A DNA stretch of 64,000 nt from Candidatus Accumulibacter appositus (GCA_000585055.1 JEMX01000007.1:7718-71717); one strand, 5' to 3'. Shown: positions 16,902 through 27,373, counted from the first letter of the stretch. Notes: generated by a model not told the origin, from the sequence alone. Made by a program: numbers and translations.

Positions 16902-16977
16902 TCATGCGGGCGTTGCCCACCGCCTGAAGCGGGCCTGGGGAGGAGCCCGAAGCTGCCTGCGGGGCTGCCGCCGCGCG

Positions 16978-18099
16978 TCAGCTTTCGCTGACCGCAAACA
17001 AGCGCCGGTGTTCCTTGATCGCATAGCGGTCGGTCATGCCGGCAATGTAGTCGGCCACCCGGCGTGCCGGATCGCCGTTCCCCGGCAGTTGGTACTGCGG
17101 GGGCAGGAGGCGCGGGTCACTGGTGAAAGTGGCGAAGAGATCGCTGACGATACGCCGCGCCTTGCTGGCCATGCGCAAGACCTGATAGTGCTGATAGAGC
17201 TGCGTGCGCAGGAAGCGCTTCATTTGCCGCTGCGCCCGAAACGAGTCATCGGAGAATGCCACCAGCGCCGGTCCTGACCGGGCTGCGGCGAGGTCCCGCG
17301 GCGCGTGCTGGCTGATGTTGGCGGCGGTGGTCTCGATCAGATCGCAAACCTGGGCGTTTATCATCTGCCGGATGGTCTCGTGGATCAAGCGGCGTCCGCC
17401 AATGGCCGGATGGAGCCGCCGAACATCGGCGATGTGACGCCCAAACAGGCTCAGCTCTTCGAGTTGCTCGAGGGTGATCAACCCGGAGCGTAGGCCGTCA
17501 TCGACATCGTGGTTGTTGTAGGCGATTTCGTCGGCGAGGTTGCAGATCTGGGCTTCCAGCGACGGCTGCGTGCGAGTCAGGAAGCGTTCGCCAAGCTCAC
17601 CCAACTCGCGTGCTTTTTCCAGGGAACAGTGCTTGACTATTCCTTCGCGCGTTTCGAAACAGAGGTTGAGGCCGTCAAAGGCCGCGTAGCGCTCCTCGAG
17701 CCGATCGACGATGCGCAGGCTTTGCAGATTGTGTTCGAAGCCACCATGCTCGCGCATGCACTCGTTGAGCGCCTCCTGGCCCGCATGGCCAAAGGGGGTA
17801 TGGCCCAGGTCGTGGGCCAGCGAAATGGCTTCGGCCAGATCCTCGTTGAGCCGCAAGGCGCGGGCGATGGCGCGGGCGATCTGAGCCACTTCGAGGCTGT
17901 GCGTCAGGCGGGTGCGGAAGAGATCGCCTTCGTGATTGACGAACACCTGTGTCTTGTATTCGAGGCGCCGAAAAGCCGTCGAATGCACGATTCGGTCGCG
18001 GTCGCGCTGAAACTCGCTACGATGCGACGGCGTGCTGTCCGGGTAGCGGCGGCCACGCGAATTACCGGTCGCGACAGCGTAGGGAACCAGATCAGGCAT
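16978..18099 (-). CDS. dgt: deoxyguanosinetriphosphate triphosphohydrolase-like protein
   Basis: HD-superfamily dNTPase that releases tripolyphosphate from deoxynucleotides and so trims the dNTP pool. The chosen start ([18 protein letters not shown]) gives 373 residues and overlaps the aroB stop by 8 nt, which suggests translational coupling; a GTG 36 nt further upstream is possible but unlike family N-termini. Metal ligands are visible in RLTHSLEV and in [11 protein letters not shown]. The signature [15 protein letters not shown] precedes them and [12 protein letters not shown] follows. Length fits the short dGTPase-like class rather than E. coli Dgt (505 residues). It is the last gene of the pil-aro operon. 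Confidence 0.92.
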   Translation of the reverse strand: MPDLVPYAVATGNSRGRRYPDSTPSHRSEFQRDRDRIVHSTAFRRLEYKTQVFVNHEGDLFRTRLTHSLEVAQIARAIARALRLNEDLAEAISLAHDLGHTPFGHAGQEALNECMREHGGFEHNLQSLRIVDRLEERYAAFDGLNLCFETREGIVKHCSLEKARELGELGERFLTRTQPSLEAQICNLADEIAYNNHDVDDGLRSGLITLEQLEELSLFGRHIADVRRLHPAIGGRRLIHETIRQMINAQVCDLIETTAANISQHAPRDLAAARSGPALVAFSDDSFRAQRQMKRFLRTQLYQHYQVLRMASKARRIVSDLFATFTSDPRLLPPQYQLPGNGDPARRVADYIAGMTDRYAIKEHRRLFAVSES

Positions 18100-19180
18100 G
18101 CGCGGACCGCGCCAGAATGGCTCTCCTGACCTCACTCTCAGTGGCTACGTCGCTGACCACTGCGTGACCAATGCCTTTCAGGAGCACGAAACGAAGCTTG
18201 CCATCGCGCACCTTCTTGTCGTGCTGCATCAGCTCCAGATAGCGCTCGACGTCCAGGGGTGGCCCGAATACCGGCAAAACGGCGCGGCGAAAGAGCCGCT
18301 CCGCCCGCTCAAGCTCGGAAGTAGCGAGCCAGCCCAGGAGCGAGGAGAGTTGCGCGGCGATCAGCGTGCCGGCGGCGACGGCCTCGCCGTGCAGCCATTC
18401 GCCATAGCCCATACCGGTTTCGATGGCGTGTCCGAAGGTATGACCCAGGTTGAGTAGGGCCCGCTCGCCGCTCTCGTGCTCGTCCGCAACGACAAGCTGC
18501 GCCTTATTTCGACACGAACGAGCAATGGCCTCGGCCAGGATCTCCGGGTCTCGAGACAGCAGGCCTTCGAGGTGCGCTTCAAGCCATTCGAAAAACGGCA
18601 AGTCCCTGATCAAACCGTACTTGATCACTTCGGCCAGCCCGGCGCGTAGCTCGCGATCCGGCAGGGTATTCAAGGTTTCGGTGTCCGCCAGGACCAGCTT
18701 CGGCTGATGGAAGGCGCCGATCATGTTCTTGCCGAGGGGGTGATTGATCGCCGTCTTGCCACCGACTGATGAATCGACCTGCGCCAGCAAGGTCGTCGGG
18801 ATCTGGATGAAGGGCATGCCGCGCTGAAAACACGCTGCCGCGAAACCGGTCATGTCGCCGACGACGCCGCCACCGAGGGCCACCAGGGTCGTTGCCCGCT
18901 CACAGCGACGCTGCAACAGGACGTCGAAGATCGAGTTCAGCGTTGGCCAGTTCTTGAACTGTTCGCCGTCGGGCAAAATGATTTCGACGACTTCGATTCC
19001 GCTATCCCGCAAGGACTCCGACAGGCGCCCGAGATACAGGGGCGCGACGGTGGTATTGCTGACGATCGCCACCTTCGGCTGACGCAGGAATGGCAGCAGC
19101 AAGCCGCCGGAGTCAATCAGGCCACGCCCGACATGGATCGGGTAGGCGCGTTCTCCGAGGGCGACGGTCAGCGTTTCCAT
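18092..19180 (-). CDS. aroB: 3-dehydroquinate synthase
   Basis: AroB cyclises DAHP to 3-dehydroquinate, the second step of the shikimate pathway. The protein has 362 residues, equal to E. coli. The NAD-binding [19 protein letters not shown] and the following [21 protein letters not shown] are the family signatures. Zinc ligands lie in GHTFGHAIE and in HGEAVAAG. Its start overlaps the end of aroK by 13 nt, so the two are translated from one message. The linkage pilQ-aroK-aroB is common in beta- and gammaproteobacteria. Confidence 0.97.
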   Translation of the reverse strand: METLTVALGERAYPIHVGRGLIDSGGLLLPFLRQPKVAIVSNTTVAPLYLGRLSESLRDSGIEVVEIILPDGEQFKNWPTLNSIFDVLLQRRCERATTLVALGGGVVGDMTGFAAACFQRGMPFIQIPTTLLAQVDSSVGGKTAINHPLGKNMIGAFHQPKLVLADTETLNTLPDRELRAGLAEVIKYGLIRDLPFFEWLEAHLEGLLSRDPEILAEAIARSCRNKAQLVVADEHESGERALLNLGHTFGHAIETGMGYGEWLHGEAVAAGTLIAAQLSSLLGWLATSELERAERLFRRAVLPVFGPPLDVERYLELMQHDKKVRDGKLRFVLLKGIGHAVVSDVATESEVRRAILARSAHA

Positions 19181-19704
19181 GGCTTTTTCATTTCCTTGAG
19201 CAGCAGTTGCAGGACTGACTGCGCGGTGATTCGGGAACCGCTGACCACCAGATCGGCGATGCTTCGATAGAGCGGGTCCCGCCGCTCGTGAAGCTCCTTG
19301 AGTTTCAACAGCGGATCGCTGACTTGCAGTAGCGGCCGGTTCTTATCGTGTCGCGTGCGCTCGCAGAGGGTCTGCAGAGGCACGTTGAGGTAGATGACCA
19401 GGCCGCTGTTTGCCAAACGCGCCCGGTTCTCCGCACGCAGCACGGCCCCACCGCCAGTGGCTACGACGCGGCCACACAGGGACGCGAGGTCGTCGATGAC
19501 CTGCGCTTCGCGTATGCGGAATCCTTCCTCGCCTTCGATTTCGAAGATCGTCGGCAGGCTGACGCCGGTACGCGCCTCGATCTCGTGGTCGGAGTCGACA
19601 AACTGGTAAGCCAGACGTTTGGCCAAGGCCTTGGCGATCGTCGTTTTTCCGGCGCCCATCAGGCCGACCAGATAAACGTTCCTTTTCTCGTCCTCGATTT
19701 TCAC
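19168..19704 (-). CDS. aroK: shikimate kinase
   Basis: AroK phosphorylates shikimate at the 3-hydroxyl with ATP. The protein is 178 residues, the usual size. The Walker A motif GLMGAGKTT spans about residues 14-22. VDSDHEIE (shikimate and Mg contact), the GGGAV segment and the lid residues [12 protein letters not shown] are all present. It sits between pilQ (85 bp away) and aroB (13-nt overlap). Confidence 0.97.
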   Translation of the reverse strand: MKIEDEKRNVYLVGLMGAGKTTIAKALAKRLAYQFVDSDHEIEARTGVSLPTIFEIEGEEGFRIREAQVIDDLASLCGRVVATGGGAVLRAENRARLANSGLVIYLNVPLQTLCERTRHDKNRPLLQVSDPLLKLKELHERRDPLYRSIADLVVSGSRITAQSVLQLLLKEMKKPWKR

Positions 19705-19789
19705 CAGACCATTTTACCGCAAGCCATGCAGGACAGACGCCGAGCCGCAGCCGGCTCAGTGCCGGCTTTGCTCACCTGGCAAGCCCGCG

Positions 19790-21856
19790 TCAGCGTACCG
19801 AGAGATTGTCGGCAACGATTCTGGGCGTGATGAAGACCAGCAATTCGGTCTTGTCATCGATGATCTCGCGGTTCTTGAACAGGAAGCCGATATACGGAAG
19901 ATCACCGAAAAACGGAATGCGAGTGGTGTTATTGCGGGTTTCCTGCGTGTAGATGCCACCGATGACCACCGTACCGCCGTTCTCGACCAGCACCTGCGTC
20001 TTGACGTGCTTGGTGTCAATGGCCACGCCGGCGCCCGTCGACAAGCGCGTGTTCGGAGTGTCCTTGTTGACGTCCAGTTCCATGGAAATCTTGCCATCCG
20101 GGGTAATCTGCGGCGTGACTTTCAGCGCCAGGTTGGCTTTCCGGAAGGAGACGCTGGTCGCCCCTGAACTCGTCGCCTGCTGATATGGAATTTCGACGCC
20201 CTGCTCGATGATCGCCTCGACCTGATTGGCGGTCATCACGCGTGGACTGGAGATCACCTTGCCACGCCCGTCGGCTTCGAGTGCCGAAATTTCGGCGGTG
20301 AGGAACTGCGTCAAGGCGTTGTTGAAGAGCAGGAAATTCAGGGTACCGGCAGCGCCGGTTCTCGGCGTGGCTGGCAGGTTGACCTGCGTTCCGCCCATGT
20401 CGAGATTACCACTGATGGCGGTACTGTCGCCGCCAATCCTGACCGCGCCATCGGGGAAAGTCTGCCGCCAGCCGAGGCGCACGCCGAGGTTCTTCGCGAA
20501 GCTATCGCCGGCTTCGACGATGCGCGCTTCGATCATCACCTGCCGGGCAGCGACGTCGACCTTGGCAATCATCGCCCGCACTTCATCGAGCCGGCTGGGC
20601 GTATCCTTGACGAAGAGAATGTTCGAGCGTTCCTCGACGACGGCACTCCCACGGTTGGAAAGGACTTTCTGTTTGGGGTCGATAAGCAGTTTCTGAACCG
20701 CGTCGGCCTTGATGTAGTTCATCTGGAAACTTTCGGCCACCAGGGGCTCGAGATCGCCAATCTGTATTCGCGATTCAAAGTCGAGCTTTTCCTTGGTGGC
20801 GATCTCCTCGCGCGGCGCAATCAGAATGACGTTGCCGTTCTTGCGCATGTCGAGACCCTTCTGCTGCATGATGATGTCGAGCGCCTGATCCCAGGGGACG
20901 TCCTTGAGAATCAGGGTGATCGAACCCCCGACGGAATCGCTGACCACCATGTTCATGCCGGTGAACTCACCGATCACCTGCAGCAGGCGTCGCACATCGA
21001 CGTTCTGGAAGTTGAGCGACAGCTTTTCGCCCTGATAACCGCCGCGGCTCCCCTGTACCAGCTTGTTCGGGTTCTCGATGATTGGTTTTACTTCAATGAC
21101 GAACTGGGTGTCGCTCTGGTAGGCATTATGTTCCCAGAGGCCGTGCGGAGTGATCGTCATGCGCGCGTTCGGGCCTTTCTGAATAGTATTCACCTTCAGC
21201 ACCGGAGTTGCGAAATCGGTCACATCTAGCCGTTTCTGCAGCGCACTCGGAACGCTCACATTGGCGAAATCGACGACCAGATCGGCCCCTTGCTGACGGA
21301 TGTCGATGCCGGCGTTGGCATCGCTCAGATCAACCGTAATCCGGCCCTCGCCGTCCTTGCCGCGCCGAAAGACGATGTCGCGAACGGTGTTCACGCTGAC
21401 CGACGGTATGGCCTTGGCGAAATGCTCGACAGTGGTGGTGGCGCCCTGCGCCGTCGCGCTCGGCACCAAAGCGAGCAGAAGGCTGTTGCCCTCAATGGTC
21501 GCTTCGTAGGTCATCGGTTTGTGCAGGTTGAGCACCAAGCGGGTGCGATCCTCTGCCTGGACAATGTTGGCGCTCTTCAGCTCACCCTCGTTATAGGCCT
21601 GACTCGACTTCCCCAAGCCGTTGATCGTATTCGCGAAATCGAAGGCGATGCGGGCGGGTTTGGCAACGCTGAAGGCCGGCGGCAATACTTTCAGGGGCTC
21701 CTTGAAGGTGAGCTTGACGTTGAGCACCGAGCCCTGCTGAATGACATTCATCGACTCGATCGAATTCGACCGAGCATCCTGCGCATGAACGATCCCGAAG
21801 GTCAATAGAAAAGCTCCAACCAGGCCGAGCAGGGTTTGTTTGATGATTTGCTTCAT
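19790..21856 (-). CDS. pilQ: type IV pilus secretin
   Basis: PilQ forms the outer-membrane pore through which the type IV pilus emerges. The protein is 688 residues. It has a signal peptide (1-25, ending VHAQ), two N-terminal AMIN-type domains (about 35-115 and 145-245) that bind peptidoglycan, an STN/N0 domain beginning LSLNFQNVDVRRLLQVIGEF, a secretin N1 domain and the C-terminal secretin barrel with VISSPRVMTANQVEA and VPLG-type closing strands (GDLPYIGFLFK). Its ATG directly follows the pilP stop with no spacer. Confidence 0.96.
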   Translation of the reverse strand: MKQIIKQTLLGLVGAFLLTFGIVHAQDARSNSIESMNVIQQGSVLNVKLTFKEPLKVLPPAFSVAKPARIAFDFANTINGLGKSSQAYNEGELKSANIVQAEDRTRLVLNLHKPMTYEATIEGNSLLLALVPSATAQGATTTVEHFAKAIPSVSVNTVRDIVFRRGKDGEGRITVDLSDANAGIDIRQQGADLVVDFANVSVPSALQKRLDVTDFATPVLKVNTIQKGPNARMTITPHGLWEHNAYQSDTQFVIEVKPIIENPNKLVQGSRGGYQGEKLSLNFQNVDVRRLLQVIGEFTGMNMVVSDSVGGSITLILKDVPWDQALDIIMQQKGLDMRKNGNVILIAPREEIATKEKLDFESRIQIGDLEPLVAESFQMNYIKADAVQKLLIDPKQKVLSNRGSAVVEERSNILFVKDTPSRLDEVRAMIAKVDVAARQVMIEARIVEAGDSFAKNLGVRLGWRQTFPDGAVRIGGDSTAISGNLDMGGTQVNLPATPRTGAAGTLNFLLFNNALTQFLTAEISALEADGRGKVISSPRVMTANQVEAIIEQGVEIPYQQATSSGATSVSFRKANLALKVTPQITPDGKISMELDVNKDTPNTRLSTGAGVAIDTKHVKTQVLVENGGTVVIGGIYTQETRNNTTRIPFFGDLPYIGFLFKNREIIDDKTELLVFITPRIVADNLSVR

Positions 21857-22372
21857 TTACTTTGCTCCCTTTTCCTGCAACAGCAGGGTGCTCGTCCTCT
21901 CCACCCAATCACCGGCGGAATCCTGAACAAGCTCTCGCAACGTCACCTCTGATTCGGAAACATCGACCACGACGCCGAAGTTCTGCCCCATATAATTGCC
22001 GATCTTGATCTGGTACAAGGCGCTCTCAACCTGAATGATGGCATACGACAGCTTCGCCCTGGTCATCACGCCGACGTACTTCAGCGATTCCAGAGGGTAA
22101 AGCTCCAGGGGCTCCTTGGGGCGGTCGAGATCAGGCTTGAAGCCCCCGCCCCCTTTTTTGGCATCCGAGCCCAGCTTGGCTGGCTTGAACGGATCAATCA
22201 GATCGCCCACTTCGTAGGCCACGGGCTCGTAGGCTTCGACCACTGGTAACGGCGGTATCTTGCCTTTGGCATCCTGCGCCACCGTGCCCATCCATTCCCG
22301 AATGTCCTCATGATCGCCACTGGAACAGGCGACCAGAAAAACGCTGACCAGCAAAATAAGAAGTTTGCTCAT
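21857..22372 (-). CDS. pilP: type IV pilus inner-membrane lipoprotein
   Basis: PilP links the PilM-PilN-PilO inner-membrane complex to the PilQ secretin. The protein is 171 residues with a lipoprotein signal: LLVSVFLVAC, with the lipobox cysteine at about residue 16. A flexible segment rich in Pro, Lys and Gly (about 50-85) leads to a small beta domain that begins ESLKYVGVMTRAKLSYAIIQ. The start overlaps the pilO stop by 4 nt (ATGA). Confidence 0.94.
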   Translation of the reverse strand: MSKLLILLVSVFLVACSSGDHEDIREWMGTVAQDAKGKIPPLPVVEAYEPVAYEVGDLIDPFKPAKLGSDAKKGGGGFKPDLDRPKEPLELYPLESLKYVGVMTRAKLSYAIIQVESALYQIKIGNYMGQNFGVVVDVSESEVTLRELVQDSAGDWVERTSTLLLQEKGAK

Positions 22373-23049
22373 CTCTTGCGACCCTGCTTGGCGGCCGCCT
22401 CGGCAGCCCGCTTCTTGGCCGCCAACTCTTCGACATCAAGATAGCGGAAGGTCTTGGCGACCGCATCCATCACCAGGCTTCCATCCTTGCGCTGCGGGTT
22501 ATCGACAATCGAGATGTTGTTCAAGGTGACAATTCTGGAAAGCTTGCCGATATCGCCGGCAAAGGCGCCAAAGTCATGGTAGGTCCCCGTCAGGCGCACA
22601 TTGACGGGCAGTTCGGCATAGAAATCCTGCACCTGTTCGCTGCCGGGTTTGAAAAGATCGAACTGCAGGCCGCGACCCATCCCCGCCTGATTGACTTCAA
22701 CCAGCAGCGCTTCGACTTCGGACTTGTTGGGCAGTTGTTTCAAGAGCGTACCGAATGAGCGGTCGATTTCATCCAGCTGCTGAATGTAAAGGTCGAGATT
22801 GACGGCTTGTTTCTTTTTGGCCACGTACTGATCCTTCAGCCGCAGCTCTTCCTGCTCCTTGCTCGCCAGTGAGTCCAACTGGTCTGCCCAGACAAACCAC
22901 CAGCCGGCCAGCAAGAGCAAGAGAAGCAAAGCTATAAGGACCGTCATGCGCGGAGCAACAGGCCACGCCCCCGGATCCTGTGGATCGAGATTCTCGAAAT
23001 CTCTGAGCATCTCGCGGAGATCAATCGAAGAAAGCTTGGGCATCTTCAT
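22369..23049 (-). CDS. pilO: type IV pilus assembly protein PilO
   Basis: PilO is a bitopic inner-membrane protein that pairs with PilN to align the pilus motor and the secretin. The protein is 226 residues: a cytoplasmic N-terminus of about 30 residues, one membrane helix (MTVLIALLLLLLLAGWWFVW), a periplasmic coiled coil (about 55-110) and a ferredoxin-like domain. The C-terminus is rich in Lys, Arg and Ala. It overlaps both neighbours by 4 nt. Confidence 0.94.
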   Translation of the reverse strand: MKMPKLSSIDLREMLRDFENLDPQDPGAWPVAPRMTVLIALLLLLLLAGWWFVWADQLDSLASKEQEELRLKDQYVAKKKQAVNLDLYIQQLDEIDRSFGTLLKQLPNKSEVEALLVEVNQAGMGRGLQFDLFKPGSEQVQDFYAELPVNVRLTGTYHDFGAFAGDIGKLSRIVTLNNISIVDNPQRKDGSLVMDAVAKTFRYLDVEELAAKKRAAEAAAKQGRKR

Positions 23050-23612
23050 TTCTGCCCCTCTTGGGCCGCGGCAGCCCTTTTCAAGGAAGCGTTCATGCTG
23101 AATTCATTGAGGCGACGCTTGTTGACCTGCACCGCCTTGATCTCTATCAACCGAGGTTTCTCAAGCCACGGCGACGCTTCGATGTTACGCATCAGCGTCG
23201 ACACGCGAGCACTGGACTGCGCATAGCCAATGAGATGGATATTCTGCCCGACCTGCTTCAGCGAACGGATATACACCCCCTCAGGCATCTGCTCGGCGAG
23301 TTCGCTCAGCAAGCGCACTGCTTCGGCACGGTCGCGCTGCAAGGACTCGATGATTTGCTTGCGCGCCATCAGCGCGTCACTTTGCGCCTTGAGCCGCTTG
23401 ATTTGATCGATCTGCTTGTTGAGTACGGCAATTTCCTTCTCGAGGAAATCGTTCTTGGCATCCTGGGTGGCGATATAGCCGCCAATCACGGAATACACGA
23501 GAAAGACGATCAGCCCGGAAAGAACCGTAATCAAGCCAAACAGCGCATAGAACTGCTGTCGCCGCGCTCGTCGCTTTTCTTCCCGGTGCGGCAGGAGGTT
23601 GATGCGTATCAT
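23046..23612 (-). CDS. pilN: type IV pilus assembly protein PilN
   Basis: PilN binds PilM through its short cytoplasmic N-terminus and pairs with PilO in the periplasm. The protein is 188 residues and starts MIRINLLPHREEKR, the conserved INLLP motif that docks into PilM. One membrane helix follows (about 22-45), then a coiled coil with several Lys-rich heptads and a C-terminal Fimbrial-assembly domain. It overlaps pilO and pilM by 4 nt each. Confidence 0.95.
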   Translation of the reverse strand: MIRINLLPHREEKRRARRQQFYALFGLITVLSGLIVFLVYSVIGGYIATQDAKNDFLEKEIAVLNKQIDQIKRLKAQSDALMARKQIIESLQRDRAEAVRLLSELAEQMPEGVYIRSLKQVGQNIHLIGYAQSSARVSTLMRNIEASPWLEKPRLIEIKAVQVNKRRLNEFSMNASLKRAAAAQEGQK

Positions 23613-24688
23613 TCGTCGAACCTCCGCAGCGCAAGACCGCAGGCCACCATCAGCGAGGAGGCATCGGTCAACAAGTTCTTGGTGCGCACGCGCTCGGAAA
23701 GCAGCATGTTGGCAAATGGATTGGCAATGATGGTGTTGATCTGTGTGCGCGAGGCCACCACTTCGTCGGCCCCGGCGATGACCGCACAGCCACCAGCCAG
23801 GACGATGTGGTTGATCTGATTGAACTGGGTCGACGTGAAGAAAAATTGCAGGGCACGCGACAGCTCCAGCGCCATGGACTCAAGAAATGGCCGCAAAAGC
23901 TCCGCTTCGTAGTTTTCCGGCAGGTTGTTGCGACGCTTTTCCGCTTCTGCCTCCTCGAAACTCGTTCCGAAGAGGCGGGCGATATCCTGCGTCAGCTGAT
24001 TGCCGCCAAACGCCTGCTCGCGAACGTAAAGCTGTTGACCATTGCGCAGCACGGTCAGGTTCATCACGTTGGCGCCAACGTCGACCAAGGCGACGATCTG
24101 GCCCTGGCCACCCTCAGGAAGCTGCTTTTCGATCAATTCGAAGGCCGCCAGCACCGCATAGGATTCAACATCGAGGACTACCGGCTTGAGACCTGCCGCT
24201 TCGGCCACAGCGACCCGGTCCTCCACTTTCTCCTTGCGCGACGCAGCAATCAGAACTTCGATCTCGTCGGGAGACGAGGGCACCGGCCCGACCACCTGAA
24301 AATCCAGATTGACCTCGTCGAGCGCAAAGGGGATGTACTGGTTGGCCTCGGATTCCACCAGCACTTCCAGCTCGTCTTCCCTTTGTCCCGCGGCAACAAT
24401 GATTTTCTTGGTGATCACATGCGACGCCGGCAGGGCAATGGCCACCTGGCGGGTAACGGTCGCCAGCCTCTTCCACGCCCGTCGGACAGACTCCGCCGCT
24501 GCCTCCAGATTGACAATATTGCCATCCGAAACGACATCCCTGGGCAAGACCTCAATCGCGTAGCGCTCGACGCGGTAACCGCCTTTCGCGTCGCTTGCCA
24601 ACTCCACCATCTTGACCGACGATGAACTGATATCGAGGCCGATCAGGGAGCGCGCCTTGGGATTAAAGATCGAAAGATCAAGCTGCAA
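23609..24688 (-). CDS. pilM: type IV pilus assembly protein, actin-like ATPase PilM
   Basis: PilM is the cytoplasmic actin-fold protein that anchors the PilN-PilO-PilP complex. The start at TTG 24688 is preferred: it has GGGGGTGG 4 nt upstream and gives the usual family opening, LDLSIFNPKARSLIGLDISSSSVKMVEL, for a 359-residue protein. Another TTG at 24718 lacks a binding site. Phosphate-1 (IGLDISSSSVK) and phosphate-2 (ALVDVGANVMNLTV) loops and the adenosine motif (VLAGGCAVIAG) are visible. It is the first gene of the pilMNOPQ-aroKB-dgt operon and is divergent from mrcA. Confidence 0.94.
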   Translation of the reverse strand: MQLDLSIFNPKARSLIGLDISSSSVKMVELASDAKGGYRVERYAIEVLPRDVVSDGNIVNLEAAAESVRRAWKRLATVTRQVAIALPASHVITKKIIVAAGQREDELEVLVESEANQYIPFALDEVNLDFQVVGPVPSSPDEIEVLIAASRKEKVEDRVAVAEAAGLKPVVLDVESYAVLAAFELIEKQLPEGGQGQIVALVDVGANVMNLTVLRNGQQLYVREQAFGGNQLTQDIARLFGTSFEEAEAEKRRNNLPENYEAELLRPFLESMALELSRALQFFFTSTQFNQINHIVLAGGCAVIAGADEVVASRTQINTIIANPFANMLLSERVRTKNLLTDASSLMVACGLALRRFDE

Positions 24689-25069
24689 ATCGCCACCCCC
24701 GGCCAAAAAACCCTTCAATAATTTGTAGTTAGCGTACTTATAGATATTCTACTTTAGATGCTAGCAACAAGCTCCCGACCTGTAAAGCAATTTCTCCAGC
24801 ACTGCCGGGGATTTCTTATTTCAAACTAAGAGTGTAGCGTAAACCACTAAAATCATTGATTTTGCATGGTCAAGCATCGACCGTGCAATTAGCCTGGAAA
24901 AGAGCGGCGGCAACGCCGGCCGGCCATGAAGAGAGCATCACCCTCGGTGGCGTCGGCGAGCCGCGCGATGCGGGAAGGAGGACAGGAACGACAACAGCTG
25001 CGCTGATCTTCGCGCCTTTTCATGGCCGCACCAATATAATAGCGGGATCTGTCTTTCTTTCCGGATGCC
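24689..25069. promoter_or_regulatory. AT-rich divergent promoter region, pilM / mrcA
   Basis: The stretch from about 24715 to 24870 is clearly AT-richer than its surroundings and contains no gene. It must carry the pil operon promoter (minus). A dyad, TTGCATGGTC at 24862-24871 and GACCGTGCAA at 24879-24888, has one mismatch that would still pair as G-U in RNA. TATAAT at 25035-25040 is a likely -10 box for mrcA, 30 bp before its start, but no good -35 is seen. Confidence 0.5.
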
Positions 25070-27367
25070 GTGTTGCCTACTGCCCTCCGCTGGATTCTGT
25101 ACCCGATCGTCGTTGTTGCCGGCCTGGCCGCGATAGCCCTTGCCATGGTAGCCGTGGTCCTTAGTTTGGCCTACCCGAACCTGCCGTCGCTGGAGATTCT
25201 GACTGACTACCGGCCCAAGGTACCGCTGCGGGTTTACACCGCGGACGGCTATCTGATCGGCGAATTCGGCGAAGAGCGTCGTGCCGTGGTCAGCATAGAC
25301 GAGGTCCCGGCAATCATGAAGCAGGCCATCCTGGCTGCTGAGGACGAGCGCTTCTATCAGCACAGCGGCGTGGACACGCTGGGTATCCTGCGCGCACTGC
25401 AGGCCAATCTGGTGAGTGGCGGCAAGCGCCAGGGCGCATCGACAATCACCCAGCAAGTGGCCAAGAACTTCTTTCTTTCCTCCGAGAAGACCTACACCCG
25501 CAAACTCTACGAAGCGCTACTGTCGTTCAAGATCGAACACAACCTCAGCAAGGATCAGATCCTCGAGCTCTACATCAACCAGATATTCCTTGGCCAACGC
25601 GCCTACGGATTCGCTGCCGCGGCACTGACCTATTTCGGCAAGCCGCTGGCCGACCTGACGATAGCCGAAGCAGCGATGCTTGCCGGCTTGCCGAAGGCAC
25701 CCTCATCCGACAATCCGGTGGCCAGGCCGAAGCGCGCTCGTATTCGCCAGCAGTACGTGCTCAGGCGCATGAACGAACTAGGGTTTATCACTGACGAGCA
25801 GCACGAGGAAGCCCTAGCGCAAGCGCTGGTGATCAAGCGCGACGTCAGCGAAACGCCGATTCACGCCCAGTACGTCACTGAAATGGCGCGCCAGATTGCC
25901 GCCGAACGCTTTCCCGAGGATGTGTACACACGCGGCCTGCGCGTCTACACGACGATTCTCAAAAACGATCAGGAAGCTGCCTACGACAGCGTTCGACGCG
26001 GCGTCCTCGACTACGACCGCCGACACGGTTACCGCGGCGCCGAGGCCTACGTCGACATCAGCCGGATCAAATCGGAACAGGACGAGGCACTCGAGGAGTT
26101 GTTGCAGGATTTCACTGACGCCGAAGACATGCGCCCGGCGATCATCCTGCAAGCAACTAGCAAGGCCATTCGAGCCTACCGGCGGGGCGGCGAGATCGTC
26201 ACCCTCAGCGGCGACGGCCTGAAGTTTGCAGCGCGCATGATCGACGACAAGGCTCCGGCCAACAAGCGCCTCCGCCCGGGGGCCATCATTCGCGTCCAGA
26301 GCGACGACAAAGACAACTGGCGTATCGTTCAGATGCCCGAGGTGGAAGCCGCTTTCCTGGCCGCAGATCCGCGCGACGGCGCCATCCGCGCCCTGGTTGG
26401 CGGCTTTGATTTCAACCGCAGCAAGTTCAATCACACCACTCAGGCCTGGCGGCAGCCGGGTTCGAGTTTCAAGCCCTTCATCTATTCGGCGGCGCTGGAA
26501 AGGGGCTTCACCCCGGCGTCGGTGGTCAGCGACGAACCGATCAGCTTCCCGGCCACGGTCACCGGCAGCCAGGCCTGGGAGCCGAAAAACTACGATGGCA
26601 AGTACGAAGGGCCGATGCGCATTCGTCGAGCGCTGGCCCGCTCGAAGAACATGGTCTCGATCCGTCTCCTGCAGGCCAGCGGCGTGCGCTATGTACAGGA
26701 CTACGTGACGCGTTTCGGCTTTGACGCCGACAAGCACCCACCCTATCTGACCATGGCCCTGGGCGCCGGCTCGGCCACCCCCTGGCAGATGGTCACCGGC
26801 TACGCGGTCTTCGCCAACGGCGGTTACCTTATCCGACCGTATATCGTCAGCCAAATCCTGGATGACAAGAACCAGCTGCTGGCGCAGGCAGCGCCAACGA
26901 CAGCTGGCGACGAACGCCTGCGCGCAATCGACCCGCGCAACGCTTTCCTGATGGACAGCCTGTTGCGCGACGTAACCATCTACGGAACCGGTGCGCGCGC
27001 TTCAGCAACGCTCAAACGGCGCGATCTCGCCGGCAAGACGGGAACCACCAACGATCAGGTAGACGCCTGGTTCTGTGGCTACCAACAAACCGTCGTCGCC
27101 TGCTCGTGGATCGGTTTTGACCAACCGAAGAACCTCGGCCGGCGAGAAACCGGCGGCTCGGCAGCGCTACCGATCTGGATTGGCTTCATGGGCAAGGCGT
27201 TGAAGAATGTCCCCGAGACATTTCTGCCAGCTCCCGAGGGAATCGTCTCGGTGGCCATTCCCGATCGTGGCCGGGGGCCAGCCCTGGAGCTGTTCTACAG
27301 GGAAAACGCGCCAGCCGAGATCGAGCCCGTCTGGCCGGTCGACGATAGCAGCGAAGCTGTGGACTGA
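25070..27367 (+). CDS. mrcA: penicillin-binding protein 1A (transglycosylase/transpeptidase)
   Basis: Bifunctional enzyme that polymerises and crosslinks peptidoglycan at the inner membrane. The product is 765 residues, shorter than E. coli PBP1A (850). One N-terminal membrane anchor (about 8-34) is followed by a GT51 domain with EDERFYQHSGVD (catalytic Glu) and GASTITQQVAKNF. An OB-like insert comes next, then the transpeptidase with SxxK in PGSSFKPFIY, SxN in ARSKNMVS and KTG in AGKTGTTND. The start is GTG at 25070 with no clear binding site; the adjacent TTG at 25073 is possible. The pairing with pilM, divergent, is common in proteobacteria. Confidence 0.95.
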   Translation: MLPTALRWILYPIVVVAGLAAIALAMVAVVLSLAYPNLPSLEILTDYRPKVPLRVYTADGYLIGEFGEERRAVVSIDEVPAIMKQAILAAEDERFYQHSGVDTLGILRALQANLVSGGKRQGASTITQQVAKNFFLSSEKTYTRKLYEALLSFKIEHNLSKDQILELYINQIFLGQRAYGFAAAALTYFGKPLADLTIAEAAMLAGLPKAPSSDNPVARPKRARIRQQYVLRRMNELGFITDEQHEEALAQALVIKRDVSETPIHAQYVTEMARQIAAERFPEDVYTRGLRVYTTILKNDQEAAYDSVRRGVLDYDRRHGYRGAEAYVDISRIKSEQDEALEELLQDFTDAEDMRPAIILQATSKAIRAYRRGGEIVTLSGDGLKFAARMIDDKAPANKRLRPGAIIRVQSDDKDNWRIVQMPEVEAAFLAADPRDGAIRALVGGFDFNRSKFNHTTQAWRQPGSSFKPFIYSAALERGFTPASVVSDEPISFPATVTGSQAWEPKNYDGKYEGPMRIRRALARSKNMVSIRLLQASGVRYVQDYVTRFGFDADKHPPYLTMALGAGSATPWQMVTGYAVFANGGYLIRPYIVSQILDDKNQLLAQAAPTTAGDERLRAIDPRNAFLMDSLLRDVTIYGTGARASATLKRRDLAGKTGTTNDQVDAWFCGYQQTVVACSWIGFDQPKNLGRRETGGSAALPIWIGFMGKALKNVPETFLPAPEGIVSVAIPDRGRGPALELFYRENAPAEIEPVWPVDDSSEAVD

Positions 27368-27373
27368 GTTCCT

